From NCBI GenBank assembly GCA_022825675.1, contig JAJDWK010000016.1, forward strand, positions 39,415 through 103,414: a stretch of DNA of 64,000 nucleotides, in the 5' to 3' direction. This document shows, one piece after another, positions 24,204-34,800 of this stretch (the first letter of the stretch is position 1; every line of letters begins with the position of its first letter). The notes beneath the pieces are model-generated. The model saw nothing but the letters and a program-made list of their open reading frames with translations. It did not search any database and was not told the DNA's origin. Source of the stretch: Anaerolineae bacterium (lineage in GTDB: Bacteria; Chloroflexota; Anaerolineae; Aggregatilineales; Phototrophicaceae). The translations under genes were made by a program, and so were the position numbers.

Positions 24204-26327
24204 ATGTCCCTAGCAAGCGAGAAACTGAGAATTGTATGCGCGGCTTCTTTATGCGCTTTGGCGCTGATGCTCGGCGCAGTAACTCCCGCGCTGGGGCAGG
24301 CTGCCAGCAGAATCTTGCTGCCCGGTGGCGCGCTCTCGGATACAATGACCGCGGAAAAGCCCGCGGCAACATTTGCATTTGACGCCGGCGCCAACTCGCT
24401 GGCGAGCCTTTTCCTCAATACTGCGCGAGGCGCCGCCTTGAGCATGCTGGTCAGCGATATCAATGGCGAGCTGCTCGCGCAGGCTTCCGCGAGCGGCGAG
24501 CCCGCTGCGGCTGCGCTGGACAATGTGCCGCTTGTGGCTGGCGGACGGTATTTTGTTTTTGTTTCCTATGCGCCGGGCGCGCCCGCGCAAGATACAAGTT
24601 TTGATATTTCCCTAAGGCTGGAGACCAGCATAGCGGCTGCCCCCGCCGAAGCATCAACCGAAGAACTGCCCGACCTTGTGATGCTGGTTGGCGGCATTGA
24701 AGTCGAGCTGAGTTGGCTGGGCGCGGCGGATTTGAACCTGGAAGTGCGCGACCCCTCCGGGCAGAACCTGCACTGGAATTCCCGCGCAACCGACAATGGC
24801 GGCAGCTTCGGCTTTGATGCCAATGGCTTGTGCCAGGTGTTGGAAGACAGCCCGGCAGAAACCGCCTCCTGGCAGCCGGGATTTTTGCCGACAGGCAGCT
24901 ATGAAATCATCGTCTATTACGAAGGCGCATGCGACGGCTTGACAGGCTCTGTGGCATTTGCCGTTGATGTGACAGTGAATGGGCAGCCAAGCGGACGCAT
25001 CGAAAATACGCTGACGCCCGTTGGGCAAACGGGGCAAAATGTCTATGTGGCGCGCTTTGAAGTGGGCGCGGATGGCGGCGCCACCGTCAGCGCGGGCGGC
25101 GCGTACCCCGCCAGCAGCTTGACGGAATTGCCTGATGGCTTCCAACCGGGTGCGAGCGCAGCCACGCCGATCCTGCAAGAATTGCCGATTGTCAATACAA
25201 TCAGCAACGCGCAGCCATTCCACGCCTATACCTTCAGCGCCAATGCGGACGACATCATTTCGGTAGAAATGCAGACGACCGCCGACAACCTCGACACGCT
25301 TTTGCAGATTTTGGACCCAGCCGGGAACATCGTCTATTTCAACGATGACGCCGGCGATGGCTCCACCAACTCTTCTATCAGCAATGCCCGTTTGTACAGC
25401 AGCGGCACCTATACATTAATCGCCACCCGCTATGGCAAGGAACTTGGCGGCACCGAGGGACAATTCCAGCTGAGTTTGACGGGCTCGACCAATGGGGCGG
25501 CGCTGCAGCTGGGGGATTTGCCGCAGGGGGATATCGAAGTGCTTTTGTACTGGAGCACGAGCGCCGACCTGCAGCTTGTTGTGCGCGACCCATCGGGCGA
25601 ATCCATCTACGACGACAATCCAGTATCTGTCAGCGGCGGCATTTTGCAGTCTGTCGGCAATGCCAATTGCGTGCCGGCGACAAGCGCGGTGCCGCTTTCT
25701 TATGTGTATTTCCCCAGCGGCAGCTTGCGCCCGGGCACTTATGAAGTGGATGTTTGGTATCAGAATACCTGCGCCGATTTCCCGCTGCCGGTGGACTTCA
25801 CCCTGTTGATTGAGGTCGGCGGGCAGCAAGTGATGCAGACGCGACAATTCCCGCAGCCGGGACAGCATTATGTCACGAGCTTCACTGTGCAGCCGGGCGG
25901 CAGCGCGCTCGCGGGCGAGGCTGGCTATCTGGATGCTGGTAGCGGCACCTTGGACTATACGGACGCCCTGGCAGGCGCGCCGCCGATTACGAGCGGCTTG
26001 CCCGTAAATGGCATCATCTCTGGCGCTAACACCTTTGATATCTACAGCTTCCAGGGCAATGCCGGGGAGACTGTGACCATTCAAATGACCGCCGCCACCC
26101 CAACATTGGACACCAATGTCTATCTGATAAGCCCCAGCGGGCAGGAAATCGCCGCCAACGATGACGGCAATCCGCTTGATTTGGCGGCTGAAGCCCGCAA
26201 GACGGACTCGGTGATAAACAGCGTCATCTTGCCGTCCAGCGGCGCGTATGCCATCATCGCCACGCGCTATGGCAATCAATATGGCGGTACGCTTGGGGTT
26301 TACGAATTGATGCTGCAGCAGAATTAG
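24204..26327 (+). CDS. Secreted multi-domain protein with PPC-like repeats
   Basis: A 707-residue exported protein with a signal peptide ending near residue 33 (ALALMLGAVTPALGQA). Two module types appear to alternate. One is a pre-peptidase C-terminal-like beta-sandwich, clearest in the last 110 residues (VNGIISGANTFDIYSFQGNA to IIATRYGNQYGGTLGVYELM) and repeated near 330-430 (LIATRYGKELGGTEGQFQLS). The other is a domain with DLNLEVRDPSGQNLHWNS (near 180) and DLQLVVRDPSGESIYDDNP (near 470), recalling DUF2135/YfaP. No catalytic domain is seen, so it is probably a surface or adhesion scaffold. The ATG at 24204 follows GGAGG. Confidence 0.7.
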   Translation: MSLASEKLRIVCAASLCALALMLGAVTPALGQAASRILLPGGALSDTMTAEKPAATFAFDAGANSLASLFLNTARGAALSMLVSDINGELLAQASASGEPAAAALDNVPLVAGGRYFVFVSYAPGAPAQDTSFDISLRLETSIAAAPAEASTEELPDLVMLVGGIEVELSWLGAADLNLEVRDPSGQNLHWNSRATDNGGSFGFDANGLCQVLEDSPAETASWQPGFLPTGSYEIIVYYEGACDGLTGSVAFAVDVTVNGQPSGRIENTLTPVGQTGQNVYVARFEVGADGGATVSAGGAYPASSLTELPDGFQPGASAATPILQELPIVNTISNAQPFHAYTFSANADDIISVEMQTTADNLDTLLQILDPAGNIVYFNDDAGDGSTNSSISNARLYSSGTYTLIATRYGKELGGTEGQFQLSLTGSTNGAALQLGDLPQGDIEVLLYWSTSADLQLVVRDPSGESIYDDNPVSVSGGILQSVGNANCVPATSAVPLSYVYFPSGSLRPGTYEVDVWYQNTCADFPLPVDFTLLIEVGGQQVMQTRQFPQPGQHYVTSFTVQPGGSALAGEAGYLDAGSGTLDYTDALAGAPPITSGLPVNGIISGANTFDIYSFQGNAGETVTIQMTAATPTLDTNVYLISPSGQEIAANDDGNPLDLAAEARKTDSVINSVILPSSGAYAIIATRYGNQYGGTLGVYELMLQQN

Positions 26328-26470
26328 CCGCCTCCGATACATGCCGCGAAATCTATCTGCCTGCCTGATGCTTGCCGCGAGCCCTCTCAACTATACAAAC
26401 TATGCAAAGTTGATGGGCTTTGGTATCATCGGCAGGTATTCTTGATAACTGCCCGGTGAAAGTGATCTCT

Positions 26471-27160
26471 ATGAATCGTATACTGCTTATAGTGTTTGTG
26501 GCTTGCGCCCTGCCGCTGCTGTCGGCTTGCGCTGGCGAGATTAACTTGCTGGACGAGACCAAGCTCAGCGACAGCAGCTTGTTGACAGGGGAGCCCTGTG
26601 AAGCGCCCTGCTGGAATGGCATTGTGCCGGGGGAAACCCGCTTCCGCGATGCCAAGCTGATCATCGAGAGTGATGAGCGCTTGACGATTACCGATGAGCC
26701 CGAAGCCCAGGACGATAACCCCGGGCGCACCTTTGACTTCGCCGAAGGCGAACATCCCACCTGCTGCCAGTTGTTCAGCCGCGATGGCGAGACCGTAACC
26801 TCGTTCATGCTGCAAATGGCACCGGAGATTCTGTACGGTGATGTGTATGACCGCTTGGGCGAGCCAGAGTATGTCAGCGCGCAGCAGGTTAGCGAAGAGC
26901 AGGGTTATGCCGCCTTGCTGTACACCGATATCCCGATTGTGCTCTATGCGCATGTCGCGAACCCGGGGACAGGCGAAGTTTCTGTGTATAACGAAGTCAT
27001 CGGCGCGATGTATATGGGTGCCAGCGAGATGGAACAGGTTATGGTCTGCGCGAGCCTGCACAGCTGGCGCGGCTTCCAGCCGTTTTCGTCTTATGCCGAT
27101 GAAGAAACCGATTTTATCGGCGAAGGCGTTGGCGATGAAGACATCTGCCCGACCAGTTAG
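26471..27160 (+). CDS. Cys-rich lipoprotein of unknown function
   Basis: The 229-residue protein begins MNRILLIVFVACALPLLSAC: a hydrophobic signal followed by the lipobox LSAC, so it is probably anchored by a lipid at Cys20. The mature part starts with a Cys-rich motif EPCEAPCWNGIVPGETRFRD and has a second pair in HPTCCQLF. I do not recognise a characterised family. The PCxxPCWxGIxPGxT motif recalls uncharacterised proteins of Chloroflexota (memory, not checked). The ATG at 26471 was chosen because it opens the lipoprotein signal. Confidence 0.65.
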   Translation: MNRILLIVFVACALPLLSACAGEINLLDETKLSDSSLLTGEPCEAPCWNGIVPGETRFRDAKLIIESDERLTITDEPEAQDDNPGRTFDFAEGEHPTCCQLFSRDGETVTSFMLQMAPEILYGDVYDRLGEPEYVSAQQVSEEQGYAALLYTDIPIVLYAHVANPGTGEVSVYNEVIGAMYMGASEMEQVMVCASLHSWRGFQPFSSYADEETDFIGEGVGDEDICPTS

Positions 27161-27209
27161 GTAATGCCACTGCGGGCGCAAGCAATCCATAGAGTAGAGC
27201 GGGGTCACT

Positions 27210-27890
27210 ATGCAAGCAGAGACAAAAGCGCTGATGATAGGCGCGGAAGTGCAAGGTACAGTTAAACAGGTAACTATGTTTGGCGCGCTGATTGACATCG
27301 GCACTGGCTGCGATGCCCTCTTGCACCGCTCTCAGCGCCTGCCGGGGCAAGAGCGCCCGTTGTACGAAGCGATAAAGCCAGGCGACGAAATCCGCGCCTT
27401 TGTCTTCAAAACCAAGCCCACTGGTCATGTCGCCTTGACATTGGAAAAACCGCCTACTGTGCCCTGGTCCTCCATCAAGCTGGGCAATACCTACACGGGC
27501 GAGGTAGTGCGCATAGTCGATTATGGCGTCTTTGTCGATTTTGGTGCCGAGCGCACGGGAATGGTGCATATCTCGGAAATGGCGGATGACTTCGTAAAGT
27601 CGCCCAAAGATGTGGCATCAGTCGGGCAGTCGGTGGTGGTGCGCGTCATCAAGAAAAGCGGGCGCTCGCGCAAGCAGGTCGATTTGTCAATGAAGAATAC
27701 GGTGCAAGAGCCCGAAATCTTTGACGAGCAAGAGGAAGAAGAAGTGCCAACAGCCTTCGCTTACGCCATGCGCCGGGCGATGCAGGGGGCTGATGGCGAC
27801 AGGGCGAGCGAACAAGCGAAGAAGGCAAAACACGCCCGCCACCGCCAGGAGCAGGAAGATATCTTGTCGCGTACTTTGCGCGGCTCTTAG
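27210..27890 (+). CDS. Protein with two S1 RNA-binding domains
   Basis: A 226-residue cytosolic protein with two S1 OB-fold repeats. The first (about 10-78) has GAEVQGTVKQVTMFGALIDI; the second (about 90-160) has GNTYTGEVVRIVDYGVFVDF followed by GMVHISEMADDF. The tail is charged and likely disordered. It resembles short S1-like proteins (RpsA/YugI type) that bind RNA at the ribosome. It is shorter than ribosomal protein S1, so it may be a general RNA-binding factor. It is convergent with the VKOR gene. Confidence 0.82.
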   Translation: MQAETKALMIGAEVQGTVKQVTMFGALIDIGTGCDALLHRSQRLPGQERPLYEAIKPGDEIRAFVFKTKPTGHVALTLEKPPTVPWSSIKLGNTYTGEVVRIVDYGVFVDFGAERTGMVHISEMADDFVKSPKDVASVGQSVVVRVIKKSGRSRKQVDLSMKNTVQEPEIFDEQEEEEVPTAFAYAMRRAMQGADGDRASEQAKKAKHARHRQEQEDILSRTLRGS

Positions 27891-27900
27891 CGCCGCCAAC

Positions 27901-28374
27901 CTAGGCGCTGAACTCGCGGTACATTCGGTAAGAGATCAACAGAAACAGCAGCGTGAAGTTCGCTTCGTGACTGAGGCACCAGGGGCAGAGCGCTTGCAGC
28001 AGCACCGCCTGCACATAGACCAGCCACATCGAAAACAGCCAGGCGAACAAGGCGATGCCAAATACAATCAAGCCGGCATTTTGGCGGAAGAAGGCGCTGC
28101 GCCTTTCCAGCAGCGTCAGCAGCCCGATGGCGGCGTAGACAGCGAAGCCCAAGTAGGCGATGGGGATGTTGCCCAACTCTGAATATTGGCTGTTGAGCAC
28201 GACATTGCAGTTGAAGGGTCCATCCACACAGACTGCCGCCGCTTGCGTCAGCTTGAGGTAGCTCAAGTAACCGCTGACGCCAAGCCCAAAGACCACCAGC
28301 AGCAATTGCGCAGTTCTGATATTTACGCGCGCCCGCGGCTTTGGCGGCGCGGATGCGCTTGCGGAATCGCTCAT
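27901..28374 (-). CDS. Vitamin K epoxide reductase (VKOR) family membrane protein
   Basis: A 157-residue protein with four hydrophobic segments. The active-site CPWC motif lies near residue 129 (LLQALCPWCLSHEANF), and the loop cysteines are in CVDGPFNCNVVLNS near residue 50, with the conserved Ser after them. Bacterial VKOR reoxidises DsbA-like proteins using quinone, replacing DsbB. No fused or adjacent thioredoxin-like partner is seen. The ATG at 28374 has AGGTGTG upstream. It lies 13 bases downstream of moeA and is probably co-transcribed. Confidence 0.9.
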   Translation of the reverse strand: MSDSASASAPPKPRARVNIRTAQLLLVVFGLGVSGYLSYLKLTQAAAVCVDGPFNCNVVLNSQYSELGNIPIAYLGFAVYAAIGLLTLLERRSAFFRQNAGLIVFGIALFAWLFSMWLVYVQAVLLQALCPWCLSHEANFTLLFLLISYRMYREFSA

Positions 28375-28387
28375 ATCACACCTATTC

Positions 28388-29653
28388 CTAAGCGTCAAAA
28401 GGCTTAAGCAGCAGCACGGATACCTCAGAACCGGCGGGCAGACCGCTCAGCCCCTCGGGAATAATCGCCAAGCCATCAGCCAATACCATCGACATCAGAG
28501 CGCCAGAACTCTGAATGCCAGTGGAACTGGCGGTGATGCCGCCCTCGGCGCGGGCTAGGGTTACGCGCGTGTAGCTGCGGCGGCCATCGGAATGCAGGTC
28601 GCTGGTGACCGTGGCTTTAAGGTAGCGCGGCGTATAGTGCCTGCCGGCGATCTTCGCCAAAGCCGGGCGGACAAGTACCGTATAGGTCACCATGGACGAT
28701 ACTGGATTGCCGGGCAAGCCAAAAAATGGCACACCCTGCAAACTGCCGAATGCCAGCGGTTTCCCCGGGCGCATATTTATCCGCCAAAAGTCGATGTCGC
28801 CGAGCTCTTGCATAACAACTTTGACGAAGTCGGCAGCGCCAACAGACACGCCCGCGCTGCTGAGTATCATATCGGGGTTAATCGCCAGCGCCCGCCGGTA
28901 TAAGGCGCGAATGGCATCCAGCGAGTCTTTGGCAATCGGCAAGCGGATGGCAGTGCCGCCATCAGCGCGCACGAGCGCCGCCAAGGTATAGCTGTTGGTA
29001 TCGCGGATTTTGCCCGGCCGCAATTCCTGATGCGCATCCACCAGTTCGTCGCCGCTGCTCAAGATGACAACTTTGGGCTTGCGGATGACATCAACACGGG
29101 CGGCGCCAACTGCAGCCAACATGCCGATTTCGGCGGGACCCAGAGCAGCGCCGCCACCGATAACGGCAGCGCCCGCGGCGATATTTTCACCGCGGCGGCG
29201 GATGTTTGCGCCTGCCGGCAAGCTCTTGTAGAGGCGCACCTGGCGCGGCAGCGGCGGCGCTTCCCCCTTTTGCCAATGGTCATCGGTGTCTTCGACCGGG
29301 AGCACCGCGCTGGCGCCAGCCGGCAGGGGCGCGCCTGTCATGATGCGGGCGGCATTGCCGCGCTTGAGGGTCATGCCCGGCGCGCTGCCAGCCATCACAT
29401 CCAGCGCAACCGGCAAAGTGACCGGGCTGTCGGCGCGCGCTTCCGCGATATCAAGATGATGCAGGGCATAGCCGTCCATGGCGGAATTGTCAAATGGCGG
29501 GAGATCCAATGGCGAGAGCATGTCATTGACGAGAATGCGTCCCAACGCTTCTTGCAAAGATACCGTCTCTGCCGCCAATGTTCGCACTTCGGCGAGGATG
29601 GCAGCCAGCGCAGTATCCACATTGAGCAAGGGTGCCACAAGCCGCTCCTGCAT
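28388..29653 (-). CDS. moeA: Molybdopterin molybdenumtransferase MoeA
   Basis: MoeA inserts molybdate into adenylylated molybdopterin. The 421-residue protein has DLPPFDNSAMDGYAL near residue 50, MTGAPLPAGASAVLPVEDTD, RRRGENIAAGA, the molybdopterin-binding-domain block VILSSGDELVDAHQELRPGK, SSAGVSVGAADFV and LPGNPVSSMVTYTVLVRP, all in order. It fits with moaC and the moaD-moaE fusion found elsewhere in the window, showing a molybdenum-cofactor route. Confidence 0.95.
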   Translation of the reverse strand: MQERLVAPLLNVDTALAAILAEVRTLAAETVSLQEALGRILVNDMLSPLDLPPFDNSAMDGYALHHLDIAEARADSPVTLPVALDVMAGSAPGMTLKRGNAARIMTGAPLPAGASAVLPVEDTDDHWQKGEAPPLPRQVRLYKSLPAGANIRRRGENIAAGAAVIGGGAALGPAEIGMLAAVGAARVDVIRKPKVVILSSGDELVDAHQELRPGKIRDTNSYTLAALVRADGGTAIRLPIAKDSLDAIRALYRRALAINPDMILSSAGVSVGAADFVKVVMQELGDIDFWRINMRPGKPLAFGSLQGVPFFGLPGNPVSSMVTYTVLVRPALAKIAGRHYTPRYLKATVTSDLHSDGRRSYTRVTLARAEGGITASSTGIQSSGALMSMVLADGLAIIPEGLSGLPAGSEVSVLLLKPFDA

Positions 29654-29943
29654 ACTATACTGCCGCGTAGTGTATCATATTTCCCGCATGCGCTGTATGC
29701 GAAATCTTCTGGGCAAGTTTGCGCTCGCCGCCGAAGCTATAACGACATGCGCAAAATCCCCTTGACAGCCAAAAGAAAATGCCCTAGACTGCAAGCAATG
29801 GAAAATGCTAATACTGCAAAGTGGTATGGAGGCGCGGGAGCCAGTCTTCTAGCGTCTTCGTGTTGCTATGTCGCGTTGGCGAATGTATTCCAGGTTTCAT
29901 CGTGTTGCCGTGCCCAGATGTATAGCGCATAGGAGGTTACGCC
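29654..29943 (+). other. Divergent intergenic region moeA / rpoC
   Basis: About 290 bases holding the rpoC promoter (29762-29790), a 5' leader of roughly 145 bases and the AGGAGG ribosome site for rpoC. The moeA promoter is not clear; a TACACT at 29674-29669 on the minus strand is a possible -10. Confidence 0.5.
29762..29790 (+). promoter_or_regulatory. Promoter of rpoC
   Basis: A perfect TTGACA (29762-29767), a 17-bp spacer and TAGACT (29785-29790). Transcription is expected near 29797. Confidence 0.65.
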
Positions 29944-32900
29944 TTGGAGGCGAAAGACTTTAGCGCACTACGAATTAGCCTCGCTTCACCAGATCAGATT
30001 CGCTCTTGGTCTTATGGCGAGGTGACCAAGCCGGAGACAATCAACTATCGACGGCTGCGGCCCGAGAAAGAAGGATTGTTCTGCGAGCGCATATTTGGTC
30101 CCACTCGCGACTGGCAATGCCAATGCGGCAAATACAAAAATATCCGCTACCGCGGCATCATCTGCGACAAATGCGGCGTGGAGGTGACGCGGTCATCGGT
30201 GCGGCGCGAGCGGATGGGGCATATCGAGCTGGCAGCGCCAGTGGCGCACCTCTGGTATACGCGGCGCGCGCCCAGCCACTTGGGCTTGCTGCTGGATGTG
30301 AGCCGGCGCAACCTGGACCGCGTCCTGTATTTCGCGCAATATGTCGTCACCGCGGTGGATGAAGATGCCCGCGCCAAGGCGATCTCCCGCATCGAAAAGG
30401 AGCTTGAAGACAAAGAGCGGGCGCTTGCTGAAGAAATTGACGAGCAAATGGCGGAGCTGCGCGCCACCCGTGACCGCGCCGCCGAGCGCTTTGACATCAC
30501 GGTCAAAGACATTCGCAAAAATTATGAGGCGGAATTGGCGCGGCTCAGCGACGAAATCATGAGCGAAGCCCAGGCGGCGCAGACGCAGGTCGAAAACTTG
30601 CTTAACCAAAACGCGCCGCTGGACATACAAGTGAGGTCAATTGCCAAGCCGATTGTGGCTCGGGGCGAAGTGGTCAGCAACGAGCATATCTCGCTGATTC
30701 AGGATGCGGTTGCCGAATATCTCGGCGATTTGCAGGTCGAGATTGAAGGGCTGACCAAAGAAGAAATCCAGAATGTCAGCGGGGATATCGATTCCGCCAA
30801 TTTGCATGTCGATAGCTCCATGAACGAGCATCTGGCGGAATTGGAAGAGACGATGGCTGCCGAGCGGGAAAAAACCGCGCAAAAGCTTGATGAGCTGCGC
30901 CGCCTGCAAAGCTTGACCTACCTCGCGGAACACCCGGCTGATCAGAAACACTATGAGAAGCCGTTCCTTTCCGAAGGGCGCTATCGTGATCTAAAGAGTC
31001 GCTTTGGCAATGTCTTCCAGGCAAACATGGGGGCGGAAGCCTTTCACGAAGTCTTGCGCAACCTGAACATGGCGCGCATTTCTGAAAATCTGCAAGGGCA
31101 ATTGCGCACATCAAAATCAAAACAGGTAACCCGTAAAGCGACCAAACGCCTGCGCGTTGTCGAGAACTTCCGCAACAGCCGGGAGACGGTGGTCGATACT
31201 GACGAGTCCAAGCAGGAAAATGAAGCGGGCGGCAACCGTCCCGAGTGGATGATAATGACGGTCTTGCCGGTGATTCCGCCGGACTTGCGCCCGATGGTGC
31301 AGCTGGATGGCGGGCGCTTCGCCACCAGCGACCTCAACGACCTCTACCGCCGCGTGATTAACCGCAACAATCGCTTGAAGCACTTGCTTGATTTGGGCGC
31401 GCCCGATGTCATTGTGCGCAACGAAAAGCGCATGCTGCAAGAGGCTGTGGACAGCCTGGTAGACAATAGCCAGCGCGGCAAAGCCTTGAGCCGCCGCGGC
31501 CGCCGCGAGCTGAAATCGCTCAGTGATATGCTCAAAGGCAAGAAGGGGCGCTTCCGCCGCAATTTGCTGGGCAAACGGGTTGATTATTCGGGCCGCTCGG
31601 TGATTGTCATCGGTCCAAAATTGAAGCTGCACCAATGCGGCTTGCCCAAGACGATGGCGCTGGAGCTGTATCGCCCCTTTGTCATCAGCCGCCTGGTCGC
31701 GTATACGCATGCCAGCAATGTCAAAGGCGCGAAGCGGCTGATAGAGCAGGAGCGCCCCGAAGTATGGGAGGCTTTGGAGGAGGTCATCAAAGAGCGCCCC
31801 GTGTTGCTGAACCGGGCACCCACGCTGCATCGCCTGGGCATTCAAGCATTTGAGCCGATACTGGTAGAAGGCAAAGCCATACAAATCCATCCCTTGGTAT
31901 GTTCCGCTTTTAACGCCGATTTTGATGGCGATCAAATGGCGGTGCATGTGCCGCTGAGCGAACAAGCGGTGAAGGAAGCGCGCGAACGCATGCTCAGCAC
32001 GCGCAACTTGCTCAAGCCCTCGGATGGCTCGCCGATTGTTGGTCCCTCAAAGGACATGGTGTTGGGCAACTATTACCTGACCATGGACCCGACTGTCGAA
32101 ATTGTCGCCTTGCGCGAACGCGCTGATGAGTTCCGCTCGGAAAGCGCGCTGTACAGCGGGCAGCACAAGGTGGGCATCGCCTTCCGCTCCAATGGCTATT
32201 ATTACACGCAATTTCGTCATTTACCCAACAGCAAGCTCTATCAGGATGAAAGCATCCACGATGAAAATGGCCAGCCGCATGTTGTCAAAACGGCGGTGGA
32301 TGGCACGGTCGATGGCTTGTTGCAGGGTGAGGTGGATTGCATACTCGCGAACGCCTATGAAATGCGCAAGTACATGCGGGAGCGCGGGCTGGAAGACCAG
32401 CTTGAAATTACCAACCTGCATGAGCGGCGGGTTGTCGTCGATATTGATGAGGTCGAATATCTCTATAATATCGGCAAGGTGACCCTGCATACGCCGATTT
32501 TGCTGGGCAACATCTATGATGGCGATGAGCGGGGACTGCAGGAAGAACCCGAGATTTGCACCGTTGGGCGGGCGCTTTTCAATCGCATCTTGCCTGATGA
32601 AATGCGTTTTGTGCAAGAGACGATGGGCAAAAAAGGGCTGCAAGACCTGGTGGCGCGCTGTTACCAAGTTATCGGCGGCGAGAGAACGACAGAAGTCGTC
32701 GACGCTATCAAGAACCTGGGTTTCCATTACGCCACCATTTCCGGCACCACCATCGCCGTCTCCGATTTGACGGTTCCCACCGAGCGGGATGAGATTCTCC
32801 GCGAGGCGGAATCCAGAGTAACCCAAGCCGAGCGTGACGCGGGGCGCGGTTTCATTTCCTCAGGCGAGCTCTACAAAATCAGTTATGACGAATGGAATGC

Positions 32901-34671
32901 CGCCAAGGATAAGCTGCAAGCCCATATCCAGGACTCGCTTGACCCTTACGGACCTATCGCCATCATGGCGATATCAGGCTCTACCAAAGGCGGCTTTGGT
33001 CCCTTAACGCAATTGGCGGGCATGCGCGGCTTGATGGAGGATTCCTCCGGGCGCGTTATCGAATTGCCCATCAAGAGCCACTTCCGCGAAGGCTTAAATG
33101 TGATGGAGTATTTCATCTCGACGCATGGCGCGCGCAAGGGCTTGGCGGATACGGCGCTGCGCACGGCTGACGCTGGGTATTTGACGCGGCGCTTGGTTGA
33201 TGTGGCGCAGGATATGATTATCAATCGCTGGGATTGCGGCACTAAGCGCGGCTTGATTATCCGGCGGTCGGACGATGTCGCCGGGCAAAGCATCGCCGAG
33301 CGCATTGTCGGGCGCTGCGCGGCGGAAGACGCCATCGACCCGGATACGGGCGCGCTCCTCGTCAGGCGCAATGAGATGATTGACGAAGATATCGCCAGCA
33401 AAGTGCAGCGCTCCACTCTGCCAGAGATTTCGGTGCGCAGCCCGCTGACATGCGATATGAAAAATGGTGTCTGCGCGCTGTGTTATGGGCGCGACCTCGG
33501 CACCGGTGAGATGGTGAATATCGGCACCGCGGTGGGCATCATCGCCGCCCAGTCTATTGGCGAGCCCGGCACCCAATTGACGCTGCGCACTTTCCACAGT
33601 GGCGGCACCGCCGATGTGGTCGACATCACCAGCGGCTTGCCCCGTGTCGAAGAATTGTTTGAGGCGCGCAAGCAGCCCAAAGGACAGGCGATCCTGGTCG
33701 ACGCTATTGATGTGCCGGAAAGCAAAGGCTGGCTGAGCATTAAGGAAGAGGCTGGCGTCAGGATCGCTACCGTCACCGGCAGCGACCTCCGCAATGAAAA
33801 ACATGAGCGCACAGCGGAGTGGGAGCTGGCGGTTGAACACGGAGACGAAGTGGAGCAGGGCGCTGTGCTCGCCGCTAATGGCGCGGAGACGAAACTTGCC
33901 GGGTTCGCGGGCACCGTACACATTGAAGAAGATGCGATCTACATTCGCAACGAACGCATTGTTGAATACAAGATCGAGATTCCCGCGAATGCCCGCTTGC
34001 GCAAAGATATTCAGCAAGCGGTGAGCAAAGTCGTCAACGACCGCGTGGTATATGATCCCGCCGCCACTATCGAAGTGCAGGCGGGCGAGCGGCTGACCGA
34101 AGGCTCCAAGGATCCGCATCAAATCCTGCGCGTTTTGGGGCGCGAAGCCGCGCAACTGTATCTGCTGCACGAGATACAGCAGGTCTATCGCAGCCAGGGC
34201 GTGCCCATCGCGGACAAGCACTTCGAGACGGTCATCCGCAAGATGATGTCCAAGGTGGAGATTACCAAGAGCGGCGATAGTGAATTGCTGCCGGGCGATA
34301 TGGTGGATCAACTGCGCCTCATCGAAATCAACGAGAGCCTCATCGCGGAAGATCTCGAGCCTTGCTCTGGGGTGCCGGTATTGCTGGGCATCACCAAGGC
34401 GGCGCTCAGCACGGACAGTTTCCTGTCGGCAGCCAGCTTCCAGCATACCATCAAGGTGCTGGCGGGCGCAGCCATTGACGGGCAGGTGGACCCGCTTAGC
34501 GGCTTGAAGGAAAATGTCATCATCGGCAAGTTAATCCCCGCGGGCACTGGCTTTGATGTCTATCATGACCGCGAGGTGGCGGCATCACCATTTGATTCCG
34601 ACCCGCAAAGCCTGTTTGACGCCACCTTACTGGGCGATGACGACTTCGAGAGTATGCTCGCCGCGCTCTAA
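29944..34671 (+). CDS. rpoC: DNA-directed RNA polymerase subunit beta'
   Basis: The 1575-residue largest RNA polymerase subunit. The N-terminal zinc finger uses C59, C61, C74 and C77. The catalytic metal loop [14 protein letters not shown] lies at 657-670. The second zinc site is in [16 protein letters not shown], and [20 protein letters not shown] follows. A helical, coiled-coil-rich insertion lies at about residues 130-340 between the zinc finger and the clamp, as in Thermus-type beta'. The TTG start has a strong AGGAGG seven bases upstream. The gene has its own promoter and terminator; rpoB is not upstream, which is unusual. Confidence 0.97.
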   Translation: MEAKDFSALRISLASPDQIRSWSYGEVTKPETINYRRLRPEKEGLFCERIFGPTRDWQCQCGKYKNIRYRGIICDKCGVEVTRSSVRRERMGHIELAAPVAHLWYTRRAPSHLGLLLDVSRRNLDRVLYFAQYVVTAVDEDARAKAISRIEKELEDKERALAEEIDEQMAELRATRDRAAERFDITVKDIRKNYEAELARLSDEIMSEAQAAQTQVENLLNQNAPLDIQVRSIAKPIVARGEVVSNEHISLIQDAVAEYLGDLQVEIEGLTKEEIQNVSGDIDSANLHVDSSMNEHLAELEETMAAEREKTAQKLDELRRLQSLTYLAEHPADQKHYEKPFLSEGRYRDLKSRFGNVFQANMGAEAFHEVLRNLNMARISENLQGQLRTSKSKQVTRKATKRLRVVENFRNSRETVVDTDESKQENEAGGNRPEWMIMTVLPVIPPDLRPMVQLDGGRFATSDLNDLYRRVINRNNRLKHLLDLGAPDVIVRNEKRMLQEAVDSLVDNSQRGKALSRRGRRELKSLSDMLKGKKGRFRRNLLGKRVDYSGRSVIVIGPKLKLHQCGLPKTMALELYRPFVISRLVAYTHASNVKGAKRLIEQERPEVWEALEEVIKERPVLLNRAPTLHRLGIQAFEPILVEGKAIQIHPLVCSAFNADFDGDQMAVHVPLSEQAVKEARERMLSTRNLLKPSDGSPIVGPSKDMVLGNYYLTMDPTVEIVALRERADEFRSESALYSGQHKVGIAFRSNGYYYTQFRHLPNSKLYQDESIHDENGQPHVVKTAVDGTVDGLLQGEVDCILANAYEMRKYMRERGLEDQLEITNLHERRVVVDIDEVEYLYNIGKVTLHTPILLGNIYDGDERGLQEEPEICTVGRALFNRILPDEMRFVQETMGKKGLQDLVARCYQVIGGERTTEVVDAIKNLGFHYATISGTTIAVSDLTVPTERDEILREAESRVTQAERDAGRGFISSGELYKISYDEWNAAKDKLQAHIQDSLDPYGPIAIMAISGSTKGGFGPLTQLAGMRGLMEDSSGRVIELPIKSHFREGLNVMEYFISTHGARKGLADTALRTADAGYLTRRLVDVAQDMIINRWDCGTKRGLIIRRSDDVAGQSIAERIVGRCAAEDAIDPDTGALLVRRNEMIDEDIASKVQRSTLPEISVRSPLTCDMKNGVCALCYGRDLGTGEMVNIGTAVGIIAAQSIGEPGTQLTLRTFHSGGTADVVDITSGLPRVEELFEARKQPKGQAILVDAIDVPESKGWLSIKEEAGVRIATVTGSDLRNEKHERTAEWELAVEHGDEVEQGAVLAANGAETKLAGFAGTVHIEEDAIYIRNERIVEYKIEIPANARLRKDIQQAVSKVVNDRVVYDPAATIEVQAGERLTEGSKDPHQILRVLGREAAQLYLLHEIQQVYRSQGVPIADKHFETVIRKMMSKVEITKSGDSELLPGDMVDQLRLIEINESLIAEDLEPCSGVPVLLGITKAALSTDSFLSAASFQHTIKVLAGAAIDGQVDPLSGLKENVIIGKLIPAGTGFDVYHDREVAASPFDSDPQSLFDATLLGDDDFESMLAAL

Positions 34672-34693
34672 GTTTGTATCACAGATGCTGCAT

Positions 34694-34727
34694 AACGCGG
34701 GCGCCAATCGGTGCCCGCGTTCTGTCT
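34694..34727 (+). terminator. Rho-independent terminator of rpoC
   Basis: A 12-bp stem AACGCGGGCGCC (34694-34705) / GGTGCCCGCGTT (34710-34721, one G-U pair) with loop AATC is followed by TCTGTCTT. It separates rpoC from gyrA. Confidence 0.82.
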
Positions 34728-34800
34728 TAAACTTTCGGGGCGCTATCAAGCGCTGCAGACTGCGAGTTCTATAGGGGCTAGCCCAGCTGAGGATAGGGCG

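Noticed and set aside
27888..27910. Hairpin AGCGCC/GGCGCT between the S1 and VKOR genes as a terminator
   Set aside because: A short six-bp stem without a T tail on either strand; not convincing.
33094..34446. Minus-strand frame of 450 codons inside rpoC
   Set aside because: It is the antisense of a conserved region of beta'; no start signal or family similarity.
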